Shown in pieces: positions 1 to 7,175 of a DNA stretch of 9,252 nt (within the stretch, counting starts at the first letter, position 1; each line of letters opens with the position of its first letter). Under the pieces are notes generated by a model, which searched no databases, was not told the origin of the DNA, and saw nothing but the letters and a program-made list of their open reading frames with translations. The stretch is taken from NCBI GenBank assembly GCA_938003565.1, contig CALKYB010000093.1:1-9252 (forward strand), read 5' to 3'. Source of the stretch: an uncultured bacterium (GTDB lineage Bacteria > Bdellovibrionota_C > UBA2361 > SZUA-149 > CALKYB01). The position numbers and the translations under genes were made by a program.

Positions 1-2
1 AC

Positions 3-554
3 GACTTTATTCTTGATTACACGGAAGAAACACCAGAGATGTTCGCAGACCTTGGTGCTAGTGAAGAAGAAATCGAATCAGCCTCCCGTAAGATATCTGA
101 ACTCAATAACGCGTTCGATCAAGAGGCCGCGCCTCAAACAATAGACCTAACCGCCCGCGATTTGAATGTATTCTTTAATTCGGATCATGCTGTAAACCCA
201 CTGCGTGGACTTGGAATTGAGTTGCGGACAGAAATTGGAGAAAAGTTGAGCACTAGCTTTAGTGTGCCTTTGGAACAAGCAGCACAGGTATTTGGCGGTA
301 TATTGGCTGGTGAAGGTCGTTATCTAAACGGCCAGGCGACATTAAGAATATTCACCGAGGATGGTACCCCAAAGGTCTATCTGGATGATATTAGTTTAAA
401 CTCTAAAGATCTGCCTTCTAAAGTTAAATCCTCTCTCTCAGCTGGTAATATCGCCGAAAGAGGCAAAAGTAATAATGAAGACGTTAACACTTTGCTCGAG
501 AAAATAGATAGATTAGAGCTTGTTGAAGGCTCACTGCGAGTAACTACCAAGTAG
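3..554 (+). CDS. Conserved protein of unknown function, 3' part only (start lies left of the window)
   Basis: The reading frame is open from the left edge (first full codon at base 3) to a TAG at 552-554, giving 183 visible residues. An internal ATG at 39 exists, but the frame continues upstream without a stop and no Shine-Dalgarno sequence precedes it, so the true start is almost certainly outside the window. The visible part begins with an acidic helical stretch, then a beta-rich segment with the local motifs SFSVPLEQ, GRYLNGQATL and DISLNSKDLP, and ends with a short helix followed by LELVEGSLRV. I recall similar patterns in conserved proteins of unknown function from Verrucomicrobiota and related phyla, often with an N-terminal membrane anchor, but I cannot name a family and the N-terminus is not visible. 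It converges on lon. No function is proposed. Confidence 0.8.
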   Translation, partial: DFILDYTEETPEMFADLGASEEEIESASRKISELNNAFDQEAAPQTIDLTARDLNVFFNSDHAVNPLRGLGIELRTEIGEKLSTSFSVPLEQAAQVFGGILAGEGRYLNGQATLRIFTEDGTPKVYLDDISLNSKDLPSKVKSSLSAGNIAERGKSNNEDVNTLLEKIDRLELVEGSLRVTTK

Positions 555-716
555 GGTGATACATTTCTATCCAACTAACCCATCCCCCTGAGCCTGCCAA
601 ACCCTTAAAACCCCCTACGCTGGTAAGTTCAAGGCTAGAGTATAATTGGAATACAAAATATAGAATCCTAAAATCAATTGAGCTAAACCACTCGATGACT
701 TTGGCTGGAAGAGAGG

Positions 717-730
717 AGTTGAGCTCAACT
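717..730. repeat. Perfect 14-bp palindrome
   Basis: The sequence AGTTGAGCTCAACT is identical to its reverse complement. A partial copy of its half, TTGAGCT, also occurs at 678-684. It lies downstream of both flanking genes, so a promoter operator role is not obvious. It could be a chance palindrome or a protein-binding site. Confidence 0.5.
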
Positions 731-781
731 GTTTCCACGATAATTTTTCAACAATGATTCCGCTGAATTTGCTCCAAACCC

Positions 782-814
782 AAAATAAAAAAAGCCCCGC
801 AAATGCAGGGCTTT
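782..814 (-). terminator. Rho-independent terminator of lon
   Basis: Read on the minus strand, a 10-bp stem (AAAGCCCTGC paired with GCGGGGCTTT, one T-G wobble, loop ATTT) is followed by a T-rich run of about nine bases interrupted by one A. It begins 31 bases past the lon stop codon, the expected place. On the plus strand the wobble becomes a C-A mismatch and the following bases are AAAC, so it should act mainly in the lon direction. Confidence 0.9.
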
Positions 815-845
815 AAACTTCAACACATTTAAGGAACCTACAACC

Positions 846-3431
846 TTAATGAGCCACAATATCCGGTGAAGAATCATCAGACTCACCTGGAACTTTCACT
901 TTATCATTTGGATTTTTATAAAGCTCCTCAAACCTATTGTCTCTTGTCTCAAGAAGATTTTGATAGTCTTGATGGTCTTCGACAACCAATGCCTCCTTTA
1001 GAACTTCATCAACGTGCCCTACCGTGATGATTTCTATTCCTTCGCGAACCGATGCTGGTATTTCCTCAATATCCTTCTCGTTGTCCTTAGGAATTAGAAT
1101 TCTGTTTATTCCACCACGATGAGCTGCGAGAATCTTCTCTTTTAAACCACCAATCTGCAGAACTCGTCCACGAAGTGTCACCTCTCCAGTCATCGCAATA
1201 TTTCTGTCCACAGGAATACCCGTAATGGCTGAAGTAATAGAAGTAACCATAGTCACACCAGCAGAAGGTCCATCTTTGGGAATTGCACCTTCTGGAACGT
1301 GAATATGGGTATCAATCTTAGAATAAAAATCACGGGGCAGCCCAAGAATATTAGCTCTTGAACGAACATACATCATAGCTGCCTGTGCAGACTCTTGCAT
1401 TACATCACCTAACTTTCCGGTAATAATTAGCCTTCCTCGACCAGGAACCACAGAAACCTCAATAACTAGCAACTCACCACCTAACTGAGTCCAAGCTAGT
1501 CCAGTCGTGACCCCCACCTGATGCTCCTGCTCTTGCTCGCCGTATTTGAATTTTTTAACACCCAAGTAACCTTCTATATTCTCCGAGGTAATCAACGCTG
1601 GAGCCTTTGATTTAACTTTAACTTTGGCATCCTTTTTCTTCGAAGACTTAGTTTTAGTTTCCTCTTGAGCAGAATCTGACTTTTTAGAATCAGCCTTTTT
1701 TTCTTCAGCTGCGATGGAAGTTTCATCACTTTCAGACTCTTTTACAAGACGAACAGCCACTTTACGACAAACACCCTCAAGAGTTCGCTCTAGGTTACGA
1801 ACACCAGACTCTCTGGTGTAATGTCTTGCAATGGCAAGTAAAGACTCATCCTCAAAGTCCACCTGATCAACGCTTAAACCATTCTTCTCGCAAGCCCTTG
1901 GTATAAGATACTTTTTGGCAATCTGCATCTTCTCAAGCTCGGTATAGCCAGCGATGTTAATTATCTCCATTCGGTCTCGCAGAGGCCCAGGAATACCACC
2001 CAGATCATTAGCAGTCGTAATAAACATCACTTTCGACAAATCGTAGTCTACGTCTAAATAATGATCGTTAAAGGTTTCGTTCTGCTCCGGATCCAATACT
2101 TCAAGCAAAGCACTTGCTGGATCCCCACGAAAATCTGCAGACATCTTGTCAACCTCATCTAGGAGGAAAACCGGATTACTACTCCCAGCTCTTTTCAGTG
2201 ATTGGATAATCTTACCAGGCAAAGCTCCAATATAGGTTCTTCTGTGGCCACGAATTTCAGCCTCATCTCTTACTCCACCAAGGGCAATTCGCACGAATTC
2301 CCGACCAGTAGCGGCAGCTATCGATTTTCCAAGTGAGGTTTTACCAACACCAGGAGGTCCAACCAAACATAAAATTGGACCCTTAATCTTCCCAACAAGT
2401 TTCTGAACCGCAAGATACTCCAAAATCCGCTCTTTAACTTTAAACAGTCCAAAATGATCTTCATCCAAAACTTTTTCAGCAGCTAAGATATCAAGCTTTT
2501 CATCGCTGAAATCATCCCATGGTAAACTTAACATCCAGTCAACATAGTTTCGAACTACGGTAGCCTCAGCTGACATTGGGGACATCATTTTGAGTTTACG
2601 AACTTCTTTCTCCGTCTTTTCTCTCGCCTCTTGAGGCATCTTTTTAGCTTTGAGATTATCTTCTAACTCTTGAACTTCATTTCGAAAATCATCTTTTTCG
2701 CCAAGCTCTTTTTGAATAGCTCGCATTTGTTCGTTAAGATAGTACTCCTTTTGCGTCTTCTCCATCTGCTTTTTGACGCGAGTACGGATTCGCTTCTCAA
2801 CTTGAAGAATTTCGATCTCCGACTTCATATGGCCGTATATCTTCTCCAACCTAGCTGAGCTACTATCTGTTTCTAAAATATCCTGCTTTTCCTCAAGCTT
2901 GATATTAAGATGAACAATAACTTGGTCAGCAAGACGAAACGGGTCATCAATGGAGTTGATTTGATGTATCATTTCAGGACTAATTTTCTTGCCCAACTTT
3001 ACATAATTTTCAAAGGAAGTTTTAACGGAACGAATGAGAGCTTTTAGCTCAGAGTCAGTCTCTGTGTCCTCGGGAAGCTCCTCAACATCAACTAAAAAGA
3101 AATCTTCAGTCTCGACAAACTTCTCTATTTTAGCCCGCTTTTTCCCCTCTACCAAAACCTTCACGGTTCCGTCCGCGAGCTTCATCATTTGCATTATCTC
3201 CCCCAAAGTTCCTACGGAGAAAATGTCGTCGGGTCCAGGGTGATGGGTTTTGGCATCTCGCTGAGCAGCAAGCATGATTGGTTTCTTTTGCTTCTCGGCT
3301 TCTTCAAGAGCACGCACACTCTTCTCTCGACCAACAAACAAAGGCACAACCATTTGAGGGAAAATTATAATATCCCGCAAAGCCAAAAGAGGGATTGGGT
3401 TGACAACTTTTTTGGGGCTCTCGTCGCTCAT
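846..3431 (-). CDS. lon: ATP-dependent protease Lon (LonA type)
   Basis: Lon is a cytoplasmic homo-oligomeric AAA+ serine protease that unfolds and degrades damaged and regulatory proteins. The 861-residue product shows the full LonA order: N-terminal LON substrate domain (about 10-200, starting [10 protein letters not shown]), a coiled-coil helical linker (about 200-300), the AAA+ module with Walker A GPPGVGKT (358-365) and Walker B FLLDEVD (422-428), then the protease domain with the Ser-Lys dyad Ser723 in PKDGPSAG and Lys766 in GGLKEK. The start is the ATG at 3431, which has an AGAAAGG ribosome site 7 bases upstream; a TTG 13 codons earlier has none. Compared with the 784-residue E. coli enzyme it carries a Lys/Ser/Glu-rich insert at about 563-611, between the ATPase alpha subdomain and the protease domain, and a charged C-terminal tail of roughly 45 residues. 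It appears to be a monocistronic gene with its own terminator. I found no CIRCE element or clear sigma-32-like promoter upstream. Confidence 0.98.
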   Translation of the reverse strand: MSDESPKKVVNPIPLLALRDIIIFPQMVVPLFVGREKSVRALEEAEKQKKPIMLAAQRDAKTHHPGPDDIFSVGTLGEIMQMMKLADGTVKVLVEGKKRAKIEKFVETEDFFLVDVEELPEDTETDSELKALIRSVKTSFENYVKLGKKISPEMIHQINSIDDPFRLADQVIVHLNIKLEEKQDILETDSSSARLEKIYGHMKSEIEILQVEKRIRTRVKKQMEKTQKEYYLNEQMRAIQKELGEKDDFRNEVQELEDNLKAKKMPQEAREKTEKEVRKLKMMSPMSAEATVVRNYVDWMLSLPWDDFSDEKLDILAAEKVLDEDHFGLFKVKERILEYLAVQKLVGKIKGPILCLVGPPGVGKTSLGKSIAAATGREFVRIALGGVRDEAEIRGHRRTYIGALPGKIIQSLKRAGSSNPVFLLDEVDKMSADFRGDPASALLEVLDPEQNETFNDHYLDVDYDLSKVMFITTANDLGGIPGPLRDRMEIINIAGYTELEKMQIAKKYLIPRACEKNGLSVDQVDFEDESLLAIARHYTRESGVRNLERTLEGVCRKVAVRLVKESESDETSIAAEEKKADSKKSDSAQEETKTKSSKKKDAKVKVKSKAPALITSENIEGYLGVKKFKYGEQEQEHQVGVTTGLAWTQLGGELLVIEVSVVPGRGRLIITGKLGDVMQESAQAAMMYVRSRANILGLPRDFYSKIDTHIHVPEGAIPKDGPSAGVTMVTSITSAITGIPVDRNIAMTGEVTLRGRVLQIGGLKEKILAAHRGGINRILIPKDNEKDIEEIPASVREGIEIITVGHVDEVLKEALVVEDHQDYQNLLETRDNRFEELYKNPNDKVKVPGESDDSSPDIVAH
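1599..1745 (-). other. Low-complexity Lys/Ser/Glu-rich insert inside Lon
   Basis: Residues 563-611 of Lon are mostly K, S, E, D, A and T, including [10 protein letters not shown] and [15 protein letters not shown]. They separate the end of the AAA+ alpha subdomain ([10 protein letters not shown]) from the start of the protease domain ([18 protein letters not shown]). The E. coli enzyme has only a short link here. The segment is predicted to be disordered and leaves the flanking motifs intact, so it is a flexible linker expansion rather than damage. Confidence 0.8.
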
Positions 3432-3438
3432 AAAAATA

Positions 3439-3445
3439 CCTTTCT
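3439..3445 (-). promoter_or_regulatory. Ribosome binding site that fixes the lon start
   Basis: AGAAAGG on the minus strand lies 7 bases before the ATG at 3431-3429. It decides between this ATG and the upstream in-frame TTG at 3470, which has no comparable site. Confidence 0.8.
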
Positions 3446-3844
3446 GCAGTTTGAAAACAAACGTAACCAATTTAAAAATGAGGCAACCTCAAATCCTTTA
3501 AATCGGATAAACTAAAAATCTATATCTGGACCGAAGCCATGAACTAGAGAATTCAATCCAACTAAATCTACTCCATATCACCTAATTACTAAGACGCCGT
3601 CTGGCAAGGATATGTTACAAATAATTAAAATTTTACGGCCTACACTGTTAATATTGTTAATTATCGGCATAAACCATTATTTTTTTAATATGTTTATTTT
3701 TCCGCAAATCACTAGATTCCTTCAATACTTAAATATTGCACTATTTACATAGGATTTAATTATATGCTTAAAACCTTAATTCCTGTCTTACCAATAAGGT
3801 CACAAGCCAATCCAAATTTATGACGTTTAGGGACTAATATAATT

Positions 3845-4037
3845 TTCTTGCGAAGCTGCGCTTCTAAGAATATCTTGGGCGGGATATACCTGTATAATCG
3901 CCTCGCTCACGCTCGGCTTATACTGAAACTATGGAAGGTAAACTAAAATACCGAAATTTATAGTGGTTTCAGTATATAATTTACTGGCAGTGCTAACGCA
4001 CTGCTATACCCCGGGGTGAAGATTGATTATAATCTTC
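3845..4037. repeat. Cluster of six inverted repeats (REP-like or structured leader)
   Basis: Six potential stem-loops lie in about 190 bases. (a) 3845-3870: TTCTT/AAGAA enclosing GAAGC/GCTTC. (b) 3892-3923: GTATAA/TTATAC with GCC/GGC inside and a two-base bulge. (c) 3919-3976: perfect 11-bp arms TATACTGAAAC and GTTTCAGTATA around 36 bases, with shorter nested pairs. (d) 3987-4004: perfect GCAGTGC/GCACTGC with loop TAAC. (e) 4008-4017: ACCCCGGGGT. (f) 4018-4037: perfect GAAGATT/AATCTTC with loop GATTAT. Elements b and c share bases 3919-3923 and cannot both form. The cluster ends 13 bases before the ribosome site of the next gene. It may be an array of repetitive extragenic palindromes, a remnant of a small non-autonomous element, or a structured 5' leader; the window alone cannot decide. 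Confidence 0.75.
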
Positions 4038-4050
4038 GGCACACACGACC

Positions 4051-4056
4051 AAGGAG
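4051..4056 (+). promoter_or_regulatory. Strong ribosome binding site of the exported-protein gene
   Basis: AAGGAG is followed by 9 bases and the ATG at 4066. It supports this frame as a real translated gene and fixes the start so that the protein begins with a signal peptide. Confidence 0.85.
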
Positions 4057-4065
4057 CCTGTAGAC

Positions 4066-4872
4066 ATGAAATATTTTTTTACCTTAGTAATTAATCTTTT
4101 GTTGGTATCAAGCTGTTTTGCCTTGGATGTTTCGATTGGTGAAATCAAGGATAGTCGAACGACTGGCAGTGATTTTGACTCCTACTTAAAATTAGACCTA
4201 CAACTAGTGGGAGATGAGATTGATCTCGATAATATCAAGGGTGTTAAAACCACGATTGAAAAAGCAGTTGATGATACCGGCAAAAACTTAATTAACACTG
4301 AAAAAACAAGCTCTAAATTTAAGGCTTTAAATAAATTCACTAGAGTCAAGAATTCTACCACCCTAGAGTTGAAAAACCCAAGGCGAAAAGCCGTCACTAT
4401 TGCCTCCCTGAGCGGGACAGTAGAAGTTTTTGCTCCCGAGAACGACCCAGAATCTATTGTTGTTGTTAAAAACCTAAGCCAACACTATGGCAAGTCCCTA
4501 CCTTCAGAAAAACTAAAAAACTTAGGTGTAAACCTTGTGGTTAGTGATCCGAAAAGTCAGGCAGCAACCAAAGAAAAAAATAAAGCAGCTTTAACTGGTG
4601 GAATGGGATCTCTTTTTACTAACTTCATGACCCTAAAACCTAATCAATTGTTATTTGAAATTGAAGATCCAAAAGGCAGTGTAGTTAGCTATGAAATACA
4701 AGACTCCAATGGTGTGAAGCTCGAAACTGCTGGTTCAATGTCTAGTGGAGGCTCTAAACGGCTAAATTTCAGAAAAAATCCACCAAAGGATATCCAACTA
4801 GTTGTTTTCGTAAAAACCCCAAAAGCCATCAAGAAAGCTGACTTTAATCTAAAGGAGATTAGACTACCCTAA
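4066..4872 (+). CDS. Predicted exported or lipid-anchored protein of unknown function
   Basis: The 268-residue product starts with a typical export signal: a Lys at position 2, a hydrophobic core of about 12 residues, then VSSCFA. Two processing routes are possible. Signal peptidase I could cut after CFA (residue 19), or VSSC (14-17) could act as a lipobox with lipidation of Cys17; the second is a weaker match. The mature part looks beta-rich, with two sections: about 20-165, containing the motif AVDDTGKNL (67-75) and the NPRR...SLSGTVEVFAP strands, and about 190-268, which resembles a second small beta-sandwich. A charged, Lys-rich linker joins them (about 162-175). I recall related proteins of unknown function in Verrucomicrobiota and Planctomycetota but cannot name a family. 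It has no membrane segment after the signal. It sits between lon and clpX on the opposite strand, converging on clpX, with an AAGGAG ribosome site. Proximity to the proteases does not by itself show a shared role. Confidence 0.88.
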   Translation: MKYFFTLVINLLLVSSCFALDVSIGEIKDSRTTGSDFDSYLKLDLQLVGDEIDLDNIKGVKTTIEKAVDDTGKNLINTEKTSSKFKALNKFTRVKNSTTLELKNPRRKAVTIASLSGTVEVFAPENDPESIVVVKNLSQHYGKSLPSEKLKNLGVNLVVSDPKSQAATKEKNKAALTGGMGSLFTNFMTLKPNQLLFEIEDPKGSVVSYEIQDSNGVKLETAGSMSSGGSKRLNFRKNPPKDIQLVVFVKTPKAIKKADFNLKEIRLP

Positions 4873-4975
4873 TTTGGTAGAAATGTGATCGACAACGATA
4901 GGAAGATTGAAAGCTTGGAATAGTTAACTACCATAGCAGTATCTGGAGACAGGTTAGGTAGCTTTTTCGGTTTAA

Positions 4976-4991
4976 TTTCCTTTATAGGAAA
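4976..4991 (-). terminator. Weak hairpin just past the clpX stop
   Basis: A 6-bp stem (TTTCCT/AGGAAA, four-base loop) lies two bases beyond the clpX stop codon. No T-run follows on the minus strand, so it is at best a weak terminator or an mRNA 3' stabiliser. Confidence 0.3.
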
Positions 4992-4993
4992 GT

Positions 4994-6241
4994 CTATGCA
5001 GACTCAGCCTTGTGCTCATAAACAATCAAAGGCTGCTCCCCTCGAGTCACACTCTCTTCAGAAATTACCACTTCTTTAATGTCCTCTTGAGAAGGTATCT
5101 CATACATGAGCTCAAGCATGATCTCTTCAAGAATAGCCCGCAGTCCTCGAGCCCCTAGTTTTCGATCTATTGCCTGCTGAGCAATAGCTTTAAGAGAATC
5201 ATCAGTAAATTTTAAACCAACGTTTTCCATCTCGAACAAACGTTGATACTGCTTAACCAAAGCATTCTTCGGAACGGACAAAATATTCACTAAAGCCTTC
5301 TCATCTAACTCTTTGAGAGTCGCTACTACAGGCAATCTTCCTACAAATTCAGGTATCAAGCCATACTTTAGCAAATCCTCAGGCTCAACATCTTGCAAGA
5401 GGTTACTGCGCTCCACCTTTGCTTGAACCTTAGCACTAAAGCCCATAGAATTGCCGTAAGAGCGCTTGGAAATAATGTCCTCTAGGCCCATGAAAGCTCC
5501 ACCGCAAATAAATAAAATATTTGAAGTATCAACCTGTAAAAACTCTTGCTGAGGATGCTTCCTACCACCCTTAGGTGGAATACTGGCTGTGGTGCCCTCT
5601 ATTATTTTAAGCAAGGCCTGTTGGACTCCCTCACCTGAGACGTCGCGAGTTATAGAAGGATTTTCCGATTTTCTAGAAATTTTATCGATCTCATCGATAT
5701 AAACAATTCCACGCTGGGCCTTTTCCACGTCATAATCTGCAGCTTGAAGAAGGTTTAGTATTATATTCTCAACATCTTCTCCCACATAACCCGCTTCAGT
5801 TAGATTTGTGGCATCCGCAATTGTAAAAGGAACGTCAATAATTTTAGCTAGAGTCTGCGCAAGCAATGTTTTTCCAGAACCAGTTGGTCCAACCAAAAGA
5901 ATGTTGGACTTAGACAACTCAACCTCACTCTTCGATGCAGAGTCCTCGACCCTCTTGTAGTGGTTGTAAACCGCAACGGACAATATCTTTTTGGCAGCTT
6001 CTTGCTCAACTACATAGTCACCAAGAAAATCGAATATTTCCTTAGGCTTTGGAATACTGCTTGAAGACTCAGTACTCTCATCATCACCGACCTCATCAAG
6101 AATGATATCGTTACAGAGGTCAATGCATTGATCGCAAATATAAACCCCAGGTCCCGCAATGAGCTTTCGAACCTCTTCCTGACTAGCTCCACAGAAACTA
6201 CAAACTAATCCAGACTGATTTTTGTCACTTGATTTATTCAA
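4994..6241 (-). CDS. clpX: ClpX, ATP-dependent unfoldase subunit of the ClpXP protease
   Basis: ClpX is a cytoplasmic hexameric AAA+ ATPase that recognises, unfolds and threads substrates into ClpP. The 415-residue product (E. coli 424) has every expected part: a zinc-binding domain with Cys14, Cys17, Cys36 and Cys39 in C-X2-C-X18-C-X2-C spacing, Walker A GPTGSGKT (118-125), the pore-loop motif GYVG (151-154), Walker B IVYIDEID (179-186), the RKH pore loop (227-229) and sensor-2 GARGLR (363-368). The ClpP-docking loop reads MGF (266-268) in place of the common IGF. The start is a TTG at 6241: an in-frame TAG lies immediately upstream, no ATG or GTG occurs before the zinc domain, and AGGTG precedes it. 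It follows clpP after 140 bases with no strong terminator between them, so clpP-clpX co-transcription is likely. Confidence 0.98.
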   Translation of the reverse strand: MNKSSDKNQSGLVCSFCGASQEEVRKLIAGPGVYICDQCIDLCNDIILDEVGDDESTESSSSIPKPKEIFDFLGDYVVEQEAAKKILSVAVYNHYKRVEDSASKSEVELSKSNILLVGPTGSGKTLLAQTLAKIIDVPFTIADATNLTEAGYVGEDVENIILNLLQAADYDVEKAQRGIVYIDEIDKISRKSENPSITRDVSGEGVQQALLKIIEGTTASIPPKGGRKHPQQEFLQVDTSNILFICGGAFMGLEDIISKRSYGNSMGFSAKVQAKVERSNLLQDVEPEDLLKYGLIPEFVGRLPVVATLKELDEKALVNILSVPKNALVKQYQRLFEMENVGLKFTDDSLKAIAQQAIDRKLGARGLRAILEEIMLELMYEIPSQEDIKEVVISEESVTRGEQPLIVYEHKAESA

Positions 6242-6245
6242 CTAG

Positions 6246-6250
6246 CACCT
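6246..6250 (-). promoter_or_regulatory. Ribosome binding site for the TTG start of clpX
   Basis: AGGTG on the minus strand is followed by CTAG and the TTG at 6241-6239. The TAG in CTAG is an in-frame stop directly before TTG, which rules out any upstream start in this frame. Confidence 0.7.
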
Positions 6251-6382
6251 AAATAAGGAATCATCACCACAATTAGCTTAACACTTGCGACAAGCCACAA
6301 AAGGCTTAAGACTAAATAAGCAAAAACTGAAGTAAAGGTAAAATATTAATTTATCTCTTCAGGCCATTTCAGGACCAATTTT

Positions 6383-6985
6383 CTATGACTTTGTAATTGG
6401 TACAGGCCGTTTATTAACCACTGAGTCTACAATCCCATAATCTTTAGCTTCTTTAGCCGACATGAAGTTGTCGCGTTCAGTATCAGCAGCAACAGTCGCT
6501 ACCTCCTTCCCGCAATGCTCAGCAAATGATTCATTGAGATCCTTCTTAAGACGGCGCATTTCCTCAGCGTGAATTTCAACATCGGTAACCTGCCCCTGAA
6601 AACCTCCGGAAGGCTGGTGAATCATTATTCTAGAGTGAGGCAAGGTTGCTCTTTTGCCCTTAGCACCAGCCGACAAAAGAAAGGCTCCCATGCTCGCTGC
6701 CTGACCTAGGCAAAGAGTCGAAATATCTGGCGAGACATATTGCATTGTATCATATATCGCTAAGCCAGCCGTAACAGAACCACCAGGTGAATTAATATAG
6801 AAAAATATATCCTTAGAAGGATCCTCGCTTTCTAAGAAAAGAAACTGGGCGATGATAACGTTTGCAACTACATCGTTTACTTCAGAGCCAAGAAAAACTA
6901 TCCTGTCTTTTAACAACCGGGAGTAAATATCGTAGGAGCGTTCCCCTCTTCCTGTCTGCTCGATTACATATGGAACGTAGTTCAT
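6383..6985 (-). CDS. clpP: ClpP, ATP-dependent Clp protease proteolytic subunit
   Basis: ClpP is a serine peptidase that forms two stacked heptameric rings and degrades substrates delivered by ClpX or another Clp ATPase. The 200-residue product is complete, with the catalytic triad Ser98 (GQAASMGA), His123 (MIHQPSGG) and Asp172 (TERDNF), and the oxyanion-loop glycines in INSPGGSV (65-71). The numbering matches that of the well-studied Gram-positive enzymes, implying at most a very short propeptide. The ATG at 6985 has a strong AGGAGA site 5 bases upstream. It lies between tig and clpX on the same strand. A good sigma-70-type promoter in the 190-base gap after tig suggests that clpP-clpX can be transcribed independently of tig. 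Confidence 0.98.
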   Translation of the reverse strand: MNYVPYVIEQTGRGERSYDIYSRLLKDRIVFLGSEVNDVVANVIIAQFLFLESEDPSKDIFFYINSPGGSVTAGLAIYDTMQYVSPDISTLCLGQAASMGAFLLSAGAKGKRATLPHSRIMIHQPSGGFQGQVTDVEIHAEEMRRLKKDLNESFAEHCGKEVATVAADTERDNFMSAKEAKDYGIVDSVVNKRPVPITKS

Positions 6986-6990
6986 TAAAA

Positions 6991-6996
6991 TCTCCT
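6991..6996 (-). promoter_or_regulatory. Strong ribosome binding site of clpP
   Basis: AGGAGA on the minus strand lies 5 bases before the clpP ATG and is one of the two strongest such sites in the window. Confidence 0.85.
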
Positions 6997-7117
6997 AATT
7001 CTTGATAACATCGACTAGCTAAAAGTTTGTATAAAATCTGTTCGTCTTTATGACCAACCAAAACTGGATGATTCATGCAGACTATGTCGCCCAGTAAAGA
7101 AGCGAAATCAGCTCCTG

Positions 7118-7147
7118 ACTATAGGCTCAGAGATAACAATATGACAA
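7118..7147 (-). promoter_or_regulatory. Candidate sigma-70-type promoter of clpP-clpX
   Basis: On the minus strand, TTGTCA (7147-7142) and TATAGT (7123-7118) each match 5 of 6 consensus bases and are separated by 18 bases. Transcription would start near 7111, giving a 5' leader of about 125 bases before the clpP ATG. It sits wholly in the gap between the tig stop and clpP, as expected for an internal promoter. This is a prediction from sequence alone. Confidence 0.5.
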
Positions 7148-7175
7148 CTAAAAATGCAGGGCTAATATCAGCGAC

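Larger units (their letters stand above)
555..845. other. Convergent intergenic spacer between the left-edge gene and lon
   Basis: This spacer of about 290 bases lies between the stop codons of two convergent genes. It contains the lon terminator (782-814), a perfect 14-bp palindrome (717-730) and a small inverted repeat TTAAGG/CCTTAA (829-834 and 844-849) that overlaps the lon stop codon. I see no convincing terminator for the plus-strand gene. A GTG-initiated minus-strand frame (544-738) has no ribosome binding site and is not called as a gene. Confidence 0.6.
3432..4065. other. Long divergent spacer between lon and the exported-protein gene
   Basis: This is the longest stretch in the window without a recognised gene, about 630 bases. 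The part nearest lon (3432-3600) should hold the lon promoter, but I see no convincing -35/-10 pair. Bases about 3610-3770 are strikingly AT-rich and include a 46-codon hydrophobic frame at 3612-3752 whose only upstream AAGGA is too close to its ATG to be a normal ribosome site, so it is not called as a gene. Bases 3845-4037 are a dense cluster of inverted repeats. A perfect -10 hexamer TATAAT at 3975-3980 could serve the downstream plus-strand gene, but no good -35 accompanies it. Confidence 0.7.

Noticed and set aside
544..738. Minus-strand frame of 64 residues downstream of the lon terminator
   Set aside because: It starts with GTG without a ribosome site, overlaps the end of the plus-strand gene and has no recognisable features.
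3432..3470. Thirteen-residue N-terminal extension of Lon from an upstream TTG
   Set aside because: The ATG at 3431 has a well-placed AGAAAGG site, and the residues after it match the usual short Lon N-terminus; the TTG has no ribosome site.
3432..3620. Heat-shock operators (CIRCE, HAIR) or a sigma-32 promoter upstream of lon
   Set aside because: I looked for the CIRCE inverted repeat TTAGCACTC/GAGTGCTAA, the HAIR repeat and CTTGAA-type -35 elements and found no match.
3845..4037. CRISPR array or insertion sequence as an explanation for the palindrome cluster
   Set aside because: There is no regularly spaced identical repeat, no transposase frame and no evident target-site duplication; the palindromes differ in sequence and spacing.
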